This document shows, in pieces, positions 52,448 through 61,804 of a stretch of DNA of 64,000 bases. Every line of letters begins with the position of its first letter. Position 1 is the first letter of the stretch. Below the pieces are notes generated by a model, which was not told the origin of the DNA, searched no databases, and saw only the letters and a program-made list of their open reading frames with translations. The DNA lies in NCBI GenBank assembly GCA_017514685.1, contig JAFWJN010000017.1, positions 1 through 64,000 of the forward strand, written 5' to 3'. The position numbers were made by a program, and so were the translations under genes. The stretch comes from Clostridia bacterium (lineage in GTDB: Bacteria > Bacillota > Clostridia > Christensenellales > CAG-138).

Positions 52448-54667
52448 TCAGGACTCTTTTTCAAGAGGTGCAAACGCTGCTGCGAGTTTCTTGACCACAC
52501 CGTTGTCAAAGCGGATTTCCACGATTTTCGCGCTGCCTTGTCCCGAGATGGACAGAATCTGTCCTCTGCCAAACACCTTGTGCCGGACAAATTCACCGAC
52601 ATTTCCGTCAAAATCACGTTTTTGAACTTTGGCAGGCTCTGCCTTGACCGGCTGATACGTAAACTGGGAAGTCGGTTTGGGCGGGGTATAGGAATGGAAA
52701 GATTCCTGTACCTTTTTCGGCTGAGGAGGTTCCCTGAATACCTGCTTTGGCTGTGACCGGTTGACTGGAAGAGCGTTCCCCATTTCTTGAAGGAACTGGG
52801 AAGGCATCATCGAAGAGCGCTGACCATAAAGCATGCGTTCCCGGACATAGGAAAGATACAGTTTCTCTTTTGCACGCGTAACGCCGACATAGCAGAGCCT
52901 GCGTTCTTCCTCCAGTTTTTCCGGATCAAAACGGGACTGTGAGGCGGGGAAGAGTCCGTCTTCCATACCGCAAAGGAAAACAACCGGGAATTCCAGTCCC
53001 TTTGCAGAGTGAAGGGTCATGAGATTGACGCATCCGTTATCTTCCTGAACGGCATCGGCCTGAGAGAACAGGGCTACATTGGTCAGAAACGCCTGCAGAA
53101 CATCTCCGTCGGAATCTGAGTAAGAAGCTTCAAATTCCTTAATGTAGCCGATCAGTTCTTCGACAATTTCAGCCCTTGTTTCATAGTTCTCTTTTTTATC
53201 TGACCGCAGATAGGCATCATATCCGATCGTGCGAAGGAGCTCTTCCGTAAATTCCGACAGAGGCATAGTACCAAGTTTTGCATATAAAGGCGCCATCATA
53301 TCAAGGAACGGGAAGAATTTCGCAGCGATTCTGGCGGGCATTTCTCCCGGGTCGCCTGCAGCAGACATGAGAGGCAGTTCTTTTTCCCTGGCATGCGCCA
53401 TAAGAGCTAGAATTGAAGAGCCTCCGACTCCTCTCGGTGGAAGATTGACGACTCTCAAAAAGGCCTCGTCATCCGCGGGATTCAGGAACAGACGCAGATA
53501 GGCCAGAATATCCTTGACTTCCGCACGGGAGAAGAAGGATGTGCCTCCGTAGACCCGGTAGGGAATCATAAAGCTTTTCAGCATCATTTCAAGGATACGG
53601 CTTTGTGCGTGGGTACGGTAAAGAATCGCATAGTTGTCATACCGGGCGCCGGCACGTACACCGTTGGCGATGCGGGAACAGATATAGTACGCTTCATCCC
53701 TTTCATCGTCAGATTCGTGAACGTCAATGTCTTCGCCACCTGTTTTTGCAGTCCACAGTTTTTTTGCCTTGCGGCCCCGGTTGTTGGCAATGACTTCATT
53801 GGCTGCGTCCAGAATCTTTGAGGTGGAGCGATAGTTCTGTTCGAGTCGGATTACTGTACAGCCCTCAAAATCTTTTTCAAATTCCAGAATGTTACGGATA
53901 TCTGCGCCTCTCCATGCATAGATGCTCTGGTCATCATCACCGACAACACATAGATTCCGATGCTTTTTCGCGAGCATACTCACAATATGGTATTGAGCAA
54001 GGTTGGTATCCTGGTATTCATCCACAAGGATATAATGAAAACGATCCCGGTATTTCTCAAGAACATCTGGGAAGGCTTCGAACAGATCGATTGTTTTCAG
54101 GAGAAGATCGTCAAAGTCAAGAGCATTGGCTTCCTTCAGACGTTTCTGATACAAACGGTATGCCTGAATGACCGGATCAGGCTGGCTGGTCTCGGAAAGG
54201 AAGCGCTCCGGTTTTAGCGAATGGTTTTTAGCGTCGGAAAAAACGCTGGAAAGCATTTTCTTGGAATAGATTTTATCGTTGAGGTTCAGGTCTTTGATAA
54301 CATGTCCGATCAAAGACTGCTGATCCTGTTCGTCATATATGATAAAGCCTTTCTGATAACCGAGCTTATCGATCTCCGCCTGCAGAATACGGACACAGAA
54401 TCCGTGAAAGGTGAAAACCCAGACAGAGGATCCAGCATCGCCTTCAATCAGAGAATTGACCCGGTCCCGCATCTCCTTTGCAGCTTTATTGGTAAATGTA
54501 AGGGCAAGAATCTGATAGGGAGGGACACCCTTGTCTTTGATAAGATAAGCAATTCGATGCGTCAGAACACGGGTCTTTCCGCTTCCCGCACCGGCAAGTA
54601 CCAGAAGAGGACCTTCGGTGGTAGTAACAGCTTGGCGCTGGCGATCGTTCAGATGATCAAGCTTCAA
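52448..54667 (-). CDS. pcrA: UvrD/PcrA-type DNA helicase
   Basis: A 739-residue superfamily 1A helicase for repair and plasmid replication. Motif I is LAGAGSGKTRVLT, motif II VDEYQDTN, motif III GDDDQSIYAWRGAD, motif IV region LEQNYRST, motif V TLHSAKGLEFPVVF and motif VI YVGVTRAKEKLYLS. The C-terminal tail (from about residue 650) is low-complexity with a final FVRHKVFGRGQILSI Tudor-like segment, as in PcrA, where it contacts RNA polymerase. pcrA-ligA order is widespread in Firmicutes. Confidence 0.97.
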   Translation of the reverse strand: MKLDHLNDRQRQAVTTTEGPLLVLAGAGSGKTRVLTHRIAYLIKDKGVPPYQILALTFTNKAAKEMRDRVNSLIEGDAGSSVWVFTFHGFCVRILQAEIDKLGYQKGFIIYDEQDQQSLIGHVIKDLNLNDKIYSKKMLSSVFSDAKNHSLKPERFLSETSQPDPVIQAYRLYQKRLKEANALDFDDLLLKTIDLFEAFPDVLEKYRDRFHYILVDEYQDTNLAQYHIVSMLAKKHRNLCVVGDDDQSIYAWRGADIRNILEFEKDFEGCTVIRLEQNYRSTSKILDAANEVIANNRGRKAKKLWTAKTGGEDIDVHESDDERDEAYYICSRIANGVRAGARYDNYAILYRTHAQSRILEMMLKSFMIPYRVYGGTSFFSRAEVKDILAYLRLFLNPADDEAFLRVVNLPPRGVGGSSILALMAHAREKELPLMSAAGDPGEMPARIAAKFFPFLDMMAPLYAKLGTMPLSEFTEELLRTIGYDAYLRSDKKENYETRAEIVEELIGYIKEFEASYSDSDGDVLQAFLTNVALFSQADAVQEDNGCVNLMTLHSAKGLEFPVVFLCGMEDGLFPASQSRFDPEKLEEERRLCYVGVTRAKEKLYLSYVRERMLYGQRSSMMPSQFLQEMGNALPVNRSQPKQVFREPPQPKKVQESFHSYTPPKPTSQFTYQPVKAEPAKVQKRDFDGNVGEFVRHKVFGRGQILSISGQGSAKIVEIRFDNGVVKKLAAAFAPLEKES

Positions 54668-54685
54668 TTTTGCATTCCCCCTTTT

Positions 54686-55225
54686 TTATTCTTCATCTGA
54701 AGGATGGTATAGGGTATTCCAGATTGAATCATATAGCTCTCCGCTTTTGGATTCCCAGTTGCTGCGCATAATCAGCGCGGCTTCTTTTGATGCAACAGAG
54801 AGCGTAATGCCAAAAACAGTTTGTTCTCCATTCAATACCAGCAGTTCCAAAGAATAGCCATCTTCTTCATTTCCATTGAGGCGAGAGGTTGTCTGTGTCT
54901 CGCGGAGAAAATCAAATTCGCTTTCTTTGACTGTCTTATCGATTCGTTCCCGAATGGATGCAGGGATAGATTCTTTGAAAAGCTCAACGGATTCCATTCC
55001 ATGATCTGTCAGACCGTAGCAATCTCCGAACGGCCGGACAAATGACGCCAAAAAACCGTCAGTTTCTAATTCCGGGAGGATGGTTTCAAAGGAAAAGAAG
55101 GACATACTATCCGTACGGTCGACAACCCGATAGAGCTGGTCGTGTGTCAGAGGGGTTTTCGCACCGGCCAGAATATATAATAAAATCAATTTATTTTTGG
55201 TATCTCCATGAGTGAAAAAAGGCAT
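54686..55225 (-). CDS. DUF4364 protein
   Basis: A 179-residue clostridial DUF4364 protein. It begins with a predicted winged-helix (NKLILLYILAGAKTPLTHDQLYRVV), TDSMSFFSFETILPEL, and YGLTDHGMESVELF, followed by a C-terminal alpha/beta domain. The winged-helix portion suggests DNA or protein binding; no function is assigned. It is the first gene of the unit running through pcrA, ligA and hflKC, 18 bases ahead of pcrA. Confidence 0.88.
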   Translation of the reverse strand: MPFFTHGDTKNKLILLYILAGAKTPLTHDQLYRVVDRTDSMSFFSFETILPELETDGFLASFVRPFGDCYGLTDHGMESVELFKESIPASIRERIDKTVKESEFDFLRETQTTSRLNGNEEDGYSLELLVLNGEQTVFGITLSVASKEAALIMRSNWESKSGELYDSIWNTLYHPSDEE

Positions 55226-55251
55226 ATCGAGACCTCCAAAAGTTACACTTC

Positions 55252-55280
55252 AGTATAGCACATCCTAGCGGTTAGAACAA
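55252..55280 (-). promoter_or_regulatory. Promoter of the DUF4364-pcrA-ligA-hflKC unit
   Basis: On the minus strand TTGTTC (55275-55280) and TATACT (55252-55257) are 17 bases apart, about 20 bases before a TTTGGAGGT ribosome site. Confidence 0.75.
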
Positions 55281-55410
55281 GATGAAACAAAAGGTTGATC
55301 AAAATTGCGTTTAAAACTTTTTGAAACAACGCTGTTCAGAGGAGCAGTGTGCCGGTACATATCTGGTTTCTTATAAGGCTTTCAGGTCTGCTCTTTCGAA
55401 AGATGGAAAG

Positions 55411-55439
55411 TTGACTTACTACTATGTTCGTGGTATATT
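55411..55439 (+). promoter_or_regulatory. Promoter of the second glycan operon
   Basis: TTGACT (55411-55416) and TATATT (55434-55439) are 17 bases apart, with TGG before the -10 as an extended element. It points away from the DUF4364 promoter. The remaining bases of 55281-55505 hold no gene that I can see. The leader is about 60 bases. Confidence 0.78.
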
Positions 55440-55505
55440 TACATTGATTTATTATGGGCATAGTATATCAATCTGCCGTTTCGGCTGAAGGGTGATAGGA
55501 TTCGA

Positions 55506-56438
55506 ATGGAAACCTGTTCCAACAAAAAACTGATTACCGTTATTACATTAAGCTATTACAGCGAGCATCTGATGGAGACGGTGAATTCAGTGCTTTCCCA
55601 AAAATATCCGTCGATACAATATATCATTGCAGATGATGGAACCGAGCATTTTAATGCGGACTACTGGTATCAGTACATCGGTAGTCATCAAAAAGGTAAT
55701 ATCAGGGAAGTTCTGATTCTGCATCAGGAAGAGAATGTCGGTACAGTCTGTAATTATAACAACGCCCTTTTACATTCAAAAGGGGAATATATTTTTCCGC
55801 TTTCCGGAGATGATGTGTATGAAAATCCGCATGTCCTGGATAAGTGGGTCGATGGATTTTTACAGCACCATGATCCTATCGTCTGCGCGAGCTGCTCCGT
55901 ATATGATTCGACATTAAAGCATTTCCGCGGAAAGTGGCCGAGACCGGATCAGATTCGCCTTCTGATTTCAAGAGACTGGAAAGCAATCTACCGGGCTATG
56001 GAGACCCAGAAATTGCTTCCCGGATGTACGATGGCAAGATCAAGGGACAGTCTTGAGACACTTGGATTGTTCGATACAGAGTATAAACTGATGGAGGATT
56101 ATCCTTTTCTGATGAAAGCACTCAGAAAAGGGATCCCGGTCGGCTTCCTGCCAAGTCCTATGGTGAAAAAAAGGAGCGGAGGAGTTAGCGACGGTCAGAG
56201 TTCCAATTCGTTGCTGGAAAAGGATATGCAGCTGTTTTATGAAAACGAAGTGTATCCCTATTGTGAGGACCCTGATGCTTTGCGGAAGCAAATCAAGGAT
56301 GGAACGTTGAAAAGAAAAGAATCGGCGCTTCTGTTCCAGACATGGGAAAAAGGAACAATGGCTCAAAAGTTTGACTTGTTCAGGAAAAAGCCGATGTTTG
56401 TCCTGCGGCGTGTGCTGCGTACTATTTTCAAAATTTGA
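55506..56438 (+). CDS. Family 2 glycosyltransferase
   Basis: A 310-residue GT-A transferase. Motifs are ITVITLSYYSEHLMETVNSV, YIIADDGTEHF (the first Asp pair), ENVGTVCNYNNAL, LSGDDVYENPHVLDKWV with the metal-binding Asp-Asp, and KLMEDYPFLMKAL with the Glu-Asp of the acceptor site. A basic, aromatic C-terminal helix could hold it to the membrane. It is the first gene of the operon and ends overlapping a possible TTG of the next gene. Confidence 0.88.
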   Translation: METCSNKKLITVITLSYYSEHLMETVNSVLSQKYPSIQYIIADDGTEHFNADYWYQYIGSHQKGNIREVLILHQEENVGTVCNYNNALLHSKGEYIFPLSGDDVYENPHVLDKWVDGFLQHHDPIVCASCSVYDSTLKHFRGKWPRPDQIRLLISRDWKAIYRAMETQKLLPGCTMARSRDSLETLGLFDTEYKLMEDYPFLMKALRKGIPVGFLPSPMVKKRSGGVSDGQSSNSLLEKDMQLFYENEVYPYCEDPDALRKQIKDGTLKRKESALLFQTWEKGTMAQKFDLFRKKPMFVLRRVLRTIFKI

Positions 56439-56458
56439 GAAACAGGATAAGAAACAGA

Positions 56459-56875
56459 ATGATTTCAGGAGTTCAATGGATTACTTTTACTGCGCATGGA
56501 GACAGCCGAGGGTCTTTGATTGCGATTGAGAACAACAAAGACATTCCGTTTCCAATCCGCCGGATCTATTACATCTATGGTTCTTCATATGATGCCGTCC
56601 GCGGAAAACATGCGCATAAGGATTTGAATCAGGTGCTGATCTGTGTAAGCGGAAGCTGCGACATCCTTCTGGACAATGGAAAAGAGAAGGAAACCGTCCA
56701 TCTGGATTCAAGGGATAAAGGTATTTATATTTATGGTTTTATATGGCGTGAGATGATGCATTTTTCAGAGGACTGCGTTCTGCTTGCATTGGTGGACAGG
56801 CCGTATGATCCGGAGGATTATGTATATGATCATGATCAATTGCTTCGTTTAACGGAAAGTGAGGATAAAAAATGA
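56459..56875 (+). CDS. dTDP-4-oxo-6-deoxyglucose 3,4-ketoisomerase-like cupin (FdtA/QdtA family)
   Basis: A 138-residue cupin of the WxcM-like group. It would move the keto group of dTDP-4-keto-6-deoxyglucose from C4 to C3. The core is [21 protein letters not shown], read as [13 protein letters not shown] then RRIYYIYGS; the active-site [13 protein letters not shown] block has the two His; [15 protein letters not shown] gives the C-terminal strand. Whether it yields the galacto (FdtA) or gluco (QdtA) epimer cannot be told. ATG 56459 is chosen; TTG 56435 would overlap the previous gene. An ATGA overlap joins it to the aminotransferase. Confidence 0.87.
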   Translation: MISGVQWITFTAHGDSRGSLIAIENNKDIPFPIRRIYYIYGSSYDAVRGKHAHKDLNQVLICVSGSCDILLDNGKEKETVHLDSRDKGIYIYGFIWREMMHFSEDCVLLALVDRPYDPEDYVYDHDQLLRLTESEDKK

Positions 56876-57975
56876 GAGTGCCATTTGCAGACTTTTCAGT
56901 CATGCATTCGGAATTGCAGCCGGAGATCAACAATGCAATCACCCGTGTAGTGAACAGCAATTACTTCATCGGCGGGGAAGAGGTCTCGGCTTTTGAAAGA
57001 CATTTCGCGGATTATATCGGCGTGAAGCACTGCATCGGATGCGGAAACGGCTTGGATGCGTTGCAGCTGATACTTCGGGCGATGGAAATAAAAGAAGGGG
57101 ACGAAGTCATTGTACCCGCGCATACATACATCGCCACAGCGCTTGCAGTTACTTATGCCGGCGGAACCCCTGTCTATGCGGATGTAGAGGCAGATACTTA
57201 CTGTCTTGATCCAGAGAAACTGGAAAAGGCGATAACGCCCCGTACAAAAGCAATTATTCTTGTCCATATCTATGGTCAGATCGGTCGGTTTGATCGAATC
57301 AAAGCGATTGCGGAAAAATATAATCTCCCTGTCATTGAAGACGCGGCACAGGCTCATGGCGCGACGTTTGACGGAAAAAAGGCGGGTTCTTTGGGAGTGG
57401 CATCCGGGTTCAGCTTTTATCCCGGCAAAAATCTGGGTGCGTTTGGAGACGCGGGCGCTGTAACGACAAACGATGACGAACTGGCAGAAAAAGTTCGGAT
57501 GATTGCAAATTATGGCTCCAAAGTCAAGTATCAGCATGTTGTAAAAGGCGTCAATTCCAGACTGGATCCCATTCAGGCTGCGGTACTGGATGTGAAACTT
57601 AAAAAACTGGATATCTGGAATGCCAGAAGAAAAGAAATTGCAGCTGAATATAAAAAAGGACTTTCGTCAATTCCGGAAGTCGGACTGCCTTATCAGACAC
57701 CGAATACAGAACATGTCTGGCATATTTTTTCGATTCTTGTAAACGACAGAGAAAAAGTGATCCGGGAGCTGAACCAGGATGGAATTCAGACATTGATCCA
57801 TTATCCGGTTCCGATGCATCTGCATGAAGCTTATCGGGAACTGAAGTATCAGAAGGGCGATTTCCCGAACGCGGAGAAAATCGCGGAATGTGAGATCAGT
57901 CTGCCTATGTTCTATGGTATGACGGACGAGCAGATTGCATATACCATAAATGCAATCCGGAGAATTTTTGAATAA
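56872..57975 (+). CDS. DegT/DnrJ/EryC1 sugar aminotransferase (FdtB/QdtB-like)
   Basis: A 367-residue PLP enzyme that would transaminate the 3-keto sugar made by the preceding cupin. Motifs are [49 protein letters not shown], and the PLP Lys in [16 protein letters not shown]. The C-terminal [14 protein letters not shown] fits this family. Directly upstream FdtA/QdtA-like and downstream rfbA/rfbB support a dTDP-3-amino-3,6-dideoxyhexose product. Confidence 0.92.
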   Translation: MRVPFADFSVMHSELQPEINNAITRVVNSNYFIGGEEVSAFERHFADYIGVKHCIGCGNGLDALQLILRAMEIKEGDEVIVPAHTYIATALAVTYAGGTPVYADVEADTYCLDPEKLEKAITPRTKAIILVHIYGQIGRFDRIKAIAEKYNLPVIEDAAQAHGATFDGKKAGSLGVASGFSFYPGKNLGAFGDAGAVTTNDDELAEKVRMIANYGSKVKYQHVVKGVNSRLDPIQAAVLDVKLKKLDIWNARRKEIAAEYKKGLSSIPEVGLPYQTPNTEHVWHIFSILVNDREKVIRELNQDGIQTLIHYPVPMHLHEAYRELKYQKGDFPNAEKIAECEISLPMFYGMTDEQIAYTINAIRRIFE

Positions 57976-57990
57976 GAGGAATAGTAATAG

Positions 57991-60900
57991 ATGGGGAACA
58001 CTTTAACAACAGAGTTCCGACTGAGACCGTTGGAGCCGAAAGATGCGGACAGAATGCTGGAATGGATGCGAGATGCTGACGCAACCCGTTATCTGCACAT
58101 CGGCGGCGAAAAGACATCTTATCAGGATGTATCAGCATTTATTGAGCACGCATCGGAACGGGAAGATACTCTGCATCGGGCTGTTGTCAATTCAGACGAT
58201 ATTTATCTTGGGACAATCAGTTTAAAAAATATCAGCAAGGAACGCGGTGACGCTGAATACGCAGTAGCAATGCATCCTGACGCCTGGGGAACGGGAGCTT
58301 CCAAAGCAGCTACTGAGCAGATCCTTTCCTATGCTTTTGACACGCTCAAACTCGATCGGGTTTATTTGAACGTGTTTGCACAGAACGGTCGCGCTAACCG
58401 GTTTTATCAGAAGGCAGGATTTCAGCAGTATGCAGCAACGGAAGTAAAAGTCGGAGACGAAATCAAAAAACTGAACTGGTACGAGATCAAGAAGAACCAG
58501 CAGTATCTCCTTCCGATTGATACCAAAGTTGTATTGTATTCTGCAATCAAGGTTCCTTTCGGCGGAGGGCGGACACTGCTCTTAGACCTGGCGGATTATC
58601 TGTCCAAAGAGATGGGATACGAGACATATTATATCGTTCCCACCACTGGGGAAATTGAACAGGCGTATCTGCGGACTGCCTGCGAGCGGCTGCATGTTCT
58701 GACGGAAGACGAGACTGACTTTACTGCTTTTGAGGGAGCGGTGTTCTTTACTGCAACCAATCATCTTTCTCATCTGCTGACCAAAATTAACATGCTGAAA
58801 TCAGCAAGAATTCTGCTGTATTTCGGGCACCCGGATATTCTTGCCTGGTATAAGAACCAGTTCCCTGTTTTTAAACTGGATGTCAGATCATTTCTGGAAA
58901 TGGTCTGGAAAACCAATTCCGCAACTTTTCAGGATCAGAGCAATCTTCTCGTGATCAATAAGCAATCAGCAAGACCTTTCTTGCCGGATTATGTTCCGAC
59001 AATAACTCATGCTCCCGATATTGACCTGTCAACCATACAGAGAGGGAAGAAACCGGGAGTTATTCGGATGCTTTGGATGGGGCGTCTGGATTATGATAAG
59101 ATTTGGTCCCTGATAAACTGCCTGGATCATATTCTTTCTGCGGATATCGAAGAGAAGGTCGAGTTCCATATCATCGGAGACGGCAATGCAAGAGACGAGA
59201 TCATCGACAGTAAATACGCTCCCAAGATTCAGCTGATCTTCACCTCTTCCCTGTACGGAAAGGTTCGGGATCGGTATATTATGGAGAACGCGGATCTTGT
59301 CATGTCTATGGGTATCAGCGCAATGGACTGTGCTCTGTTCGGAATACCGGCTGTGATTCCGATCGTTTCGGAAGAACCTTTTGATGATGACAGATATGTA
59401 TACATACAGGATGTGCCGAACTATTCTCTCGGCTGGACACGGTCGGAAATCGATGAGTTGGGCTGCGCGACACACTCCATAGAAGAAGTTATTAAGATGG
59501 TTTGCCGTGATGAAGAGACCGCTTATCGGATCGGAATGGAAGGCAAGATGGCCTGTGAGCGAATGTTCAATGCTGAAAATGCGGGGAAACTATTGCTACA
59601 CGCGCTCTCAAATACAAAACTAACTCCGCAGAAATGCCTGGAATTCTCCAGCATCAAGAAGCAGATGCTGTTATATAATATGTATTCCAAACTGCGGCAT
59701 AAAAGGTCATTTACTTCTTTTTTGACCAGATTAGGCTGGATCCGGGGAGAAAAGGAAGATACCGGCATTCGAAGACTTCTGGTAATTCCCAGGATCGTGA
59801 AGCTGCTGTTTGAAAAGTTGTTGAAAAGAAAGAAAGCCGAAAAGCTCAGTGTCTCGGAACTGATACAGATTCAGAATGAGTATCCGGCTAAATTAAAAAC
59901 CATACAGGCTGCATGTAAAGAAACAGGAGTCATAAAAGTCGCTTTTCTGAATCTTTACAGAGGTGTTTTTCCTTTCCAGGCAGTATTTGAAAAAATGCTT
60001 GATGATCCTGCGTTTGATCCATGGATTATCGTAATTCCCAATATGATCCGATCAGAAGAATACCGGAATTCAAACTATGCAGCAACTTATCAATCCCTGT
60101 CCGAACAGTATGGGAATCGGGTTCTGCACGGCTATGATCTGGAAAAAGGGATTGTGCATGAATTAGGCGATACTTATCAGGTGATATGCTTTAATAACCC
60201 ATATGATAATCAAGTTCATCACTTTCATAGCGCTGGGGACTGGATAAAGAAGCCTGTTTTGACCATGTATGCGAATTATGGCTTTGCTGCGCTGAATTAT
60301 TGGTCGGAAGTAATTCACACGGACTTCTTTAATGAAATGTGGAAGGTGTGCGTAGAAACCGAATCAAACATGAAATATCTTCAGGAAAATGAACCCATAA
60401 AAGGGAGAAACGGATTTCTGACAGGATATATTAAAATGGACAGTATGGCAAACTGTAAGCCTTCCAAGCGTGAAAGAAAGAAGATACTGATTTGCCCGCA
60501 TCACACGGTATGGGGTTGGAAAACACTCAGTATTTCGAATTTCATTCAGTATGCAGATCTGTTTCTGCGCTTGCCGGAACGCTTCCCGGAGATTGATTTT
60601 ATTTTCAGACCGCATCCGCTGCTGTTCGAAAATTTAGTGGCTCATAATGTATGGACCCAGGAAGAAGTAAAGGATTATATCTCTTACCTAAAATCCATCC
60701 CGAATCTTGTTTATGATCAGTCAGGAGACTATTTCCAGACATTTGTGGACAGTGACGCTATGATTCATGACTGTGGATCATTTATCGGGGAATATCTATA
60801 TACTGAGAAGCCATGCTGCTATATGATGCAGTCTGAGGAAAAAACGCGTGAGACGCTTCTTCCGACAGGAATCGCTTGCATGGATCAGTATTATCATGCA

Positions 60901-61074
60901 TTTAATGAGCAGGATATCATGGACTTCATACAGAAAGTCGTTATCGACGGCGACGATCCGATGAAACACCAGAGAGAACAGTTCTCACGCAGCGAACTGA
61001 AAAAGTATTATCCGAATGCAGCAAATCGCGTAATTGAGTTGCTGAAGCAAGAAATATTGAAAAAAGGGGAATAA
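57991..61074 (+). CDS. Three-domain fusion: GNAT acetyltransferase, family 4 glycosyltransferase and CDP-glycerol glycerophosphotransferase-like domain
   Basis: A 1027-residue protein. Residues 1-170 are a GNAT domain (FRLRPLEPKDADRMLEWM, AVAMHPDAWGTGASKAA for acetyl-CoA, NGRANRFYQKAGF). It is well placed to acetylate the amino sugar of the preceding genes. Residues about 175-545 resemble a GT-B transferase: FGGGRTLLLDLADYL, LWMGRLDYDKIWSL, FHIIGDGNA, a donor-side NADLVMSMGISAMDCALFGIPAV, shown here as SMGISAMDCALFG. After a basic linker, residues about 630-1027 resemble the TagF-like phosphotransferase family: ICPHHTVWGWKT, FIFRPHPLLFENL, SDAMIHDCGSFIGEYLYTEKPC, with His and Asp at the active site. 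The fusion order is one I have not met. It follows the aminotransferase by 15 bases. Confidence 0.85.
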   Translation: MGNTLTTEFRLRPLEPKDADRMLEWMRDADATRYLHIGGEKTSYQDVSAFIEHASEREDTLHRAVVNSDDIYLGTISLKNISKERGDAEYAVAMHPDAWGTGASKAATEQILSYAFDTLKLDRVYLNVFAQNGRANRFYQKAGFQQYAATEVKVGDEIKKLNWYEIKKNQQYLLPIDTKVVLYSAIKVPFGGGRTLLLDLADYLSKEMGYETYYIVPTTGEIEQAYLRTACERLHVLTEDETDFTAFEGAVFFTATNHLSHLLTKINMLKSARILLYFGHPDILAWYKNQFPVFKLDVRSFLEMVWKTNSATFQDQSNLLVINKQSARPFLPDYVPTITHAPDIDLSTIQRGKKPGVIRMLWMGRLDYDKIWSLINCLDHILSADIEEKVEFHIIGDGNARDEIIDSKYAPKIQLIFTSSLYGKVRDRYIMENADLVMSMGISAMDCALFGIPAVIPIVSEEPFDDDRYVYIQDVPNYSLGWTRSEIDELGCATHSIEEVIKMVCRDEETAYRIGMEGKMACERMFNAENAGKLLLHALSNTKLTPQKCLEFSSIKKQMLLYNMYSKLRHKRSFTSFLTRLGWIRGEKEDTGIRRLLVIPRIVKLLFEKLLKRKKAEKLSVSELIQIQNEYPAKLKTIQAACKETGVIKVAFLNLYRGVFPFQAVFEKMLDDPAFDPWIIVIPNMIRSEEYRNSNYAATYQSLSEQYGNRVLHGYDLEKGIVHELGDTYQVICFNNPYDNQVHHFHSAGDWIKKPVLTMYANYGFAALNYWSEVIHTDFFNEMWKVCVETESNMKYLQENEPIKGRNGFLTGYIKMDSMANCKPSKRERKKILICPHHTVWGWKTLSISNFIQYADLFLRLPERFPEIDFIFRPHPLLFENLVAHNVWTQEEVKDYISYLKSIPNLVYDQSGDYFQTFVDSDAMIHDCGSFIGEYLYTEKPCCYMMQSEEKTRETLLPTGIACMDQYYHAFNEQDIMDFIQKVVIDGDDPMKHQREQFSRSELKKYYPNAANRVIELLKQEILKKGE

Positions 61075-61076
61075 CA

Positions 61077-61799
61077 ATGGATGTAAAAAAGATTGCATTA
61101 ATTATTGCCGGCGGAAAAGGTGCCAGGATGCATCAGGATATCCCGAAGCAGTTTTTGACGGTGAATGAAAAACCGGTCATCATCTACACGCTGGAGGCTT
61201 TTGAAAAACATCCGGAAATTGATGCGATAGCGGTTGTGTGCATTTCCGGGTGGGAACAGGTTCTCTGGGCTTACGCTAAGCAGTATTCAATCAAGAAACT
61301 TCAGTATGTTGTTCCGGGCGGAGAAACCGGCCAGGAATCGATTCGGAACGGATTGTTTGAACTGGAAAAGCATTTCGGAAAAGATGATATAGTATTGATC
61401 CATGACGCCATCCGACCGATGGTGTCCGCGGAGATTATTTCAGACTGTATCCGGGTAACATTAGAAAACGGGAATGCGGTTGTTGTAATTCCGTGTGCGG
61501 AAGCGATGATGCAGACCGAGGATGGATACAGTTCCGTAGGAAGTTATCCCCGTGATCGATTGAAACGAACCCAGACTCCACAAGCTTTTCATCTGGGCGA
61601 CATCTGCAATGTTCATCGGGAAGCGCTGGAAAAGGGAATCACAAATTCTGTGGCGTCGTGCACGCTGATGATTGAGATGGGCAGGCAGGTCTATTTCTCA
61701 ATGGGATCGGAAAAGAATATTAAGCTTACAACAGTCGACGATATCGATATTTTCAAAGCCTTGTTAGCTGCTAAACGTTCAAGCTGGCTGAAGGACTGA
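61077..61799 (+). CDS. IspD/TarI-type cytidylyltransferase
   Basis: A 240-residue cytidylyltransferase. The nucleotide loop is IAGGKGARMHQDIPKQFL; DAIRPMVS, RDRLKRTQTPQAF, and the C-terminal KLTTVDDIDIF are typical of both IspD (isoprenoid) and TarI (ribitol-phosphate) enzymes. Its place two bases after a CDP-polyol-transferase-like fusion and before an SDR favours a CDP-alditol role over isoprenoid synthesis. The homologous chromosomal ispD would be elsewhere. Confidence 0.87.
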   Translation: MDVKKIALIIAGGKGARMHQDIPKQFLTVNEKPVIIYTLEAFEKHPEIDAIAVVCISGWEQVLWAYAKQYSIKKLQYVVPGGETGQESIRNGLFELEKHFGKDDIVLIHDAIRPMVSAEIISDCIRVTLENGNAVVVIPCAEAMMQTEDGYSSVGSYPRDRLKRTQTPQAFHLGDICNVHREALEKGITNSVASCTLMIEMGRQVYFSMGSEKNIKLTTVDDIDIFKALLAAKRSSWLKD

Positions 61800-61804
61800 A
61801 TTAT

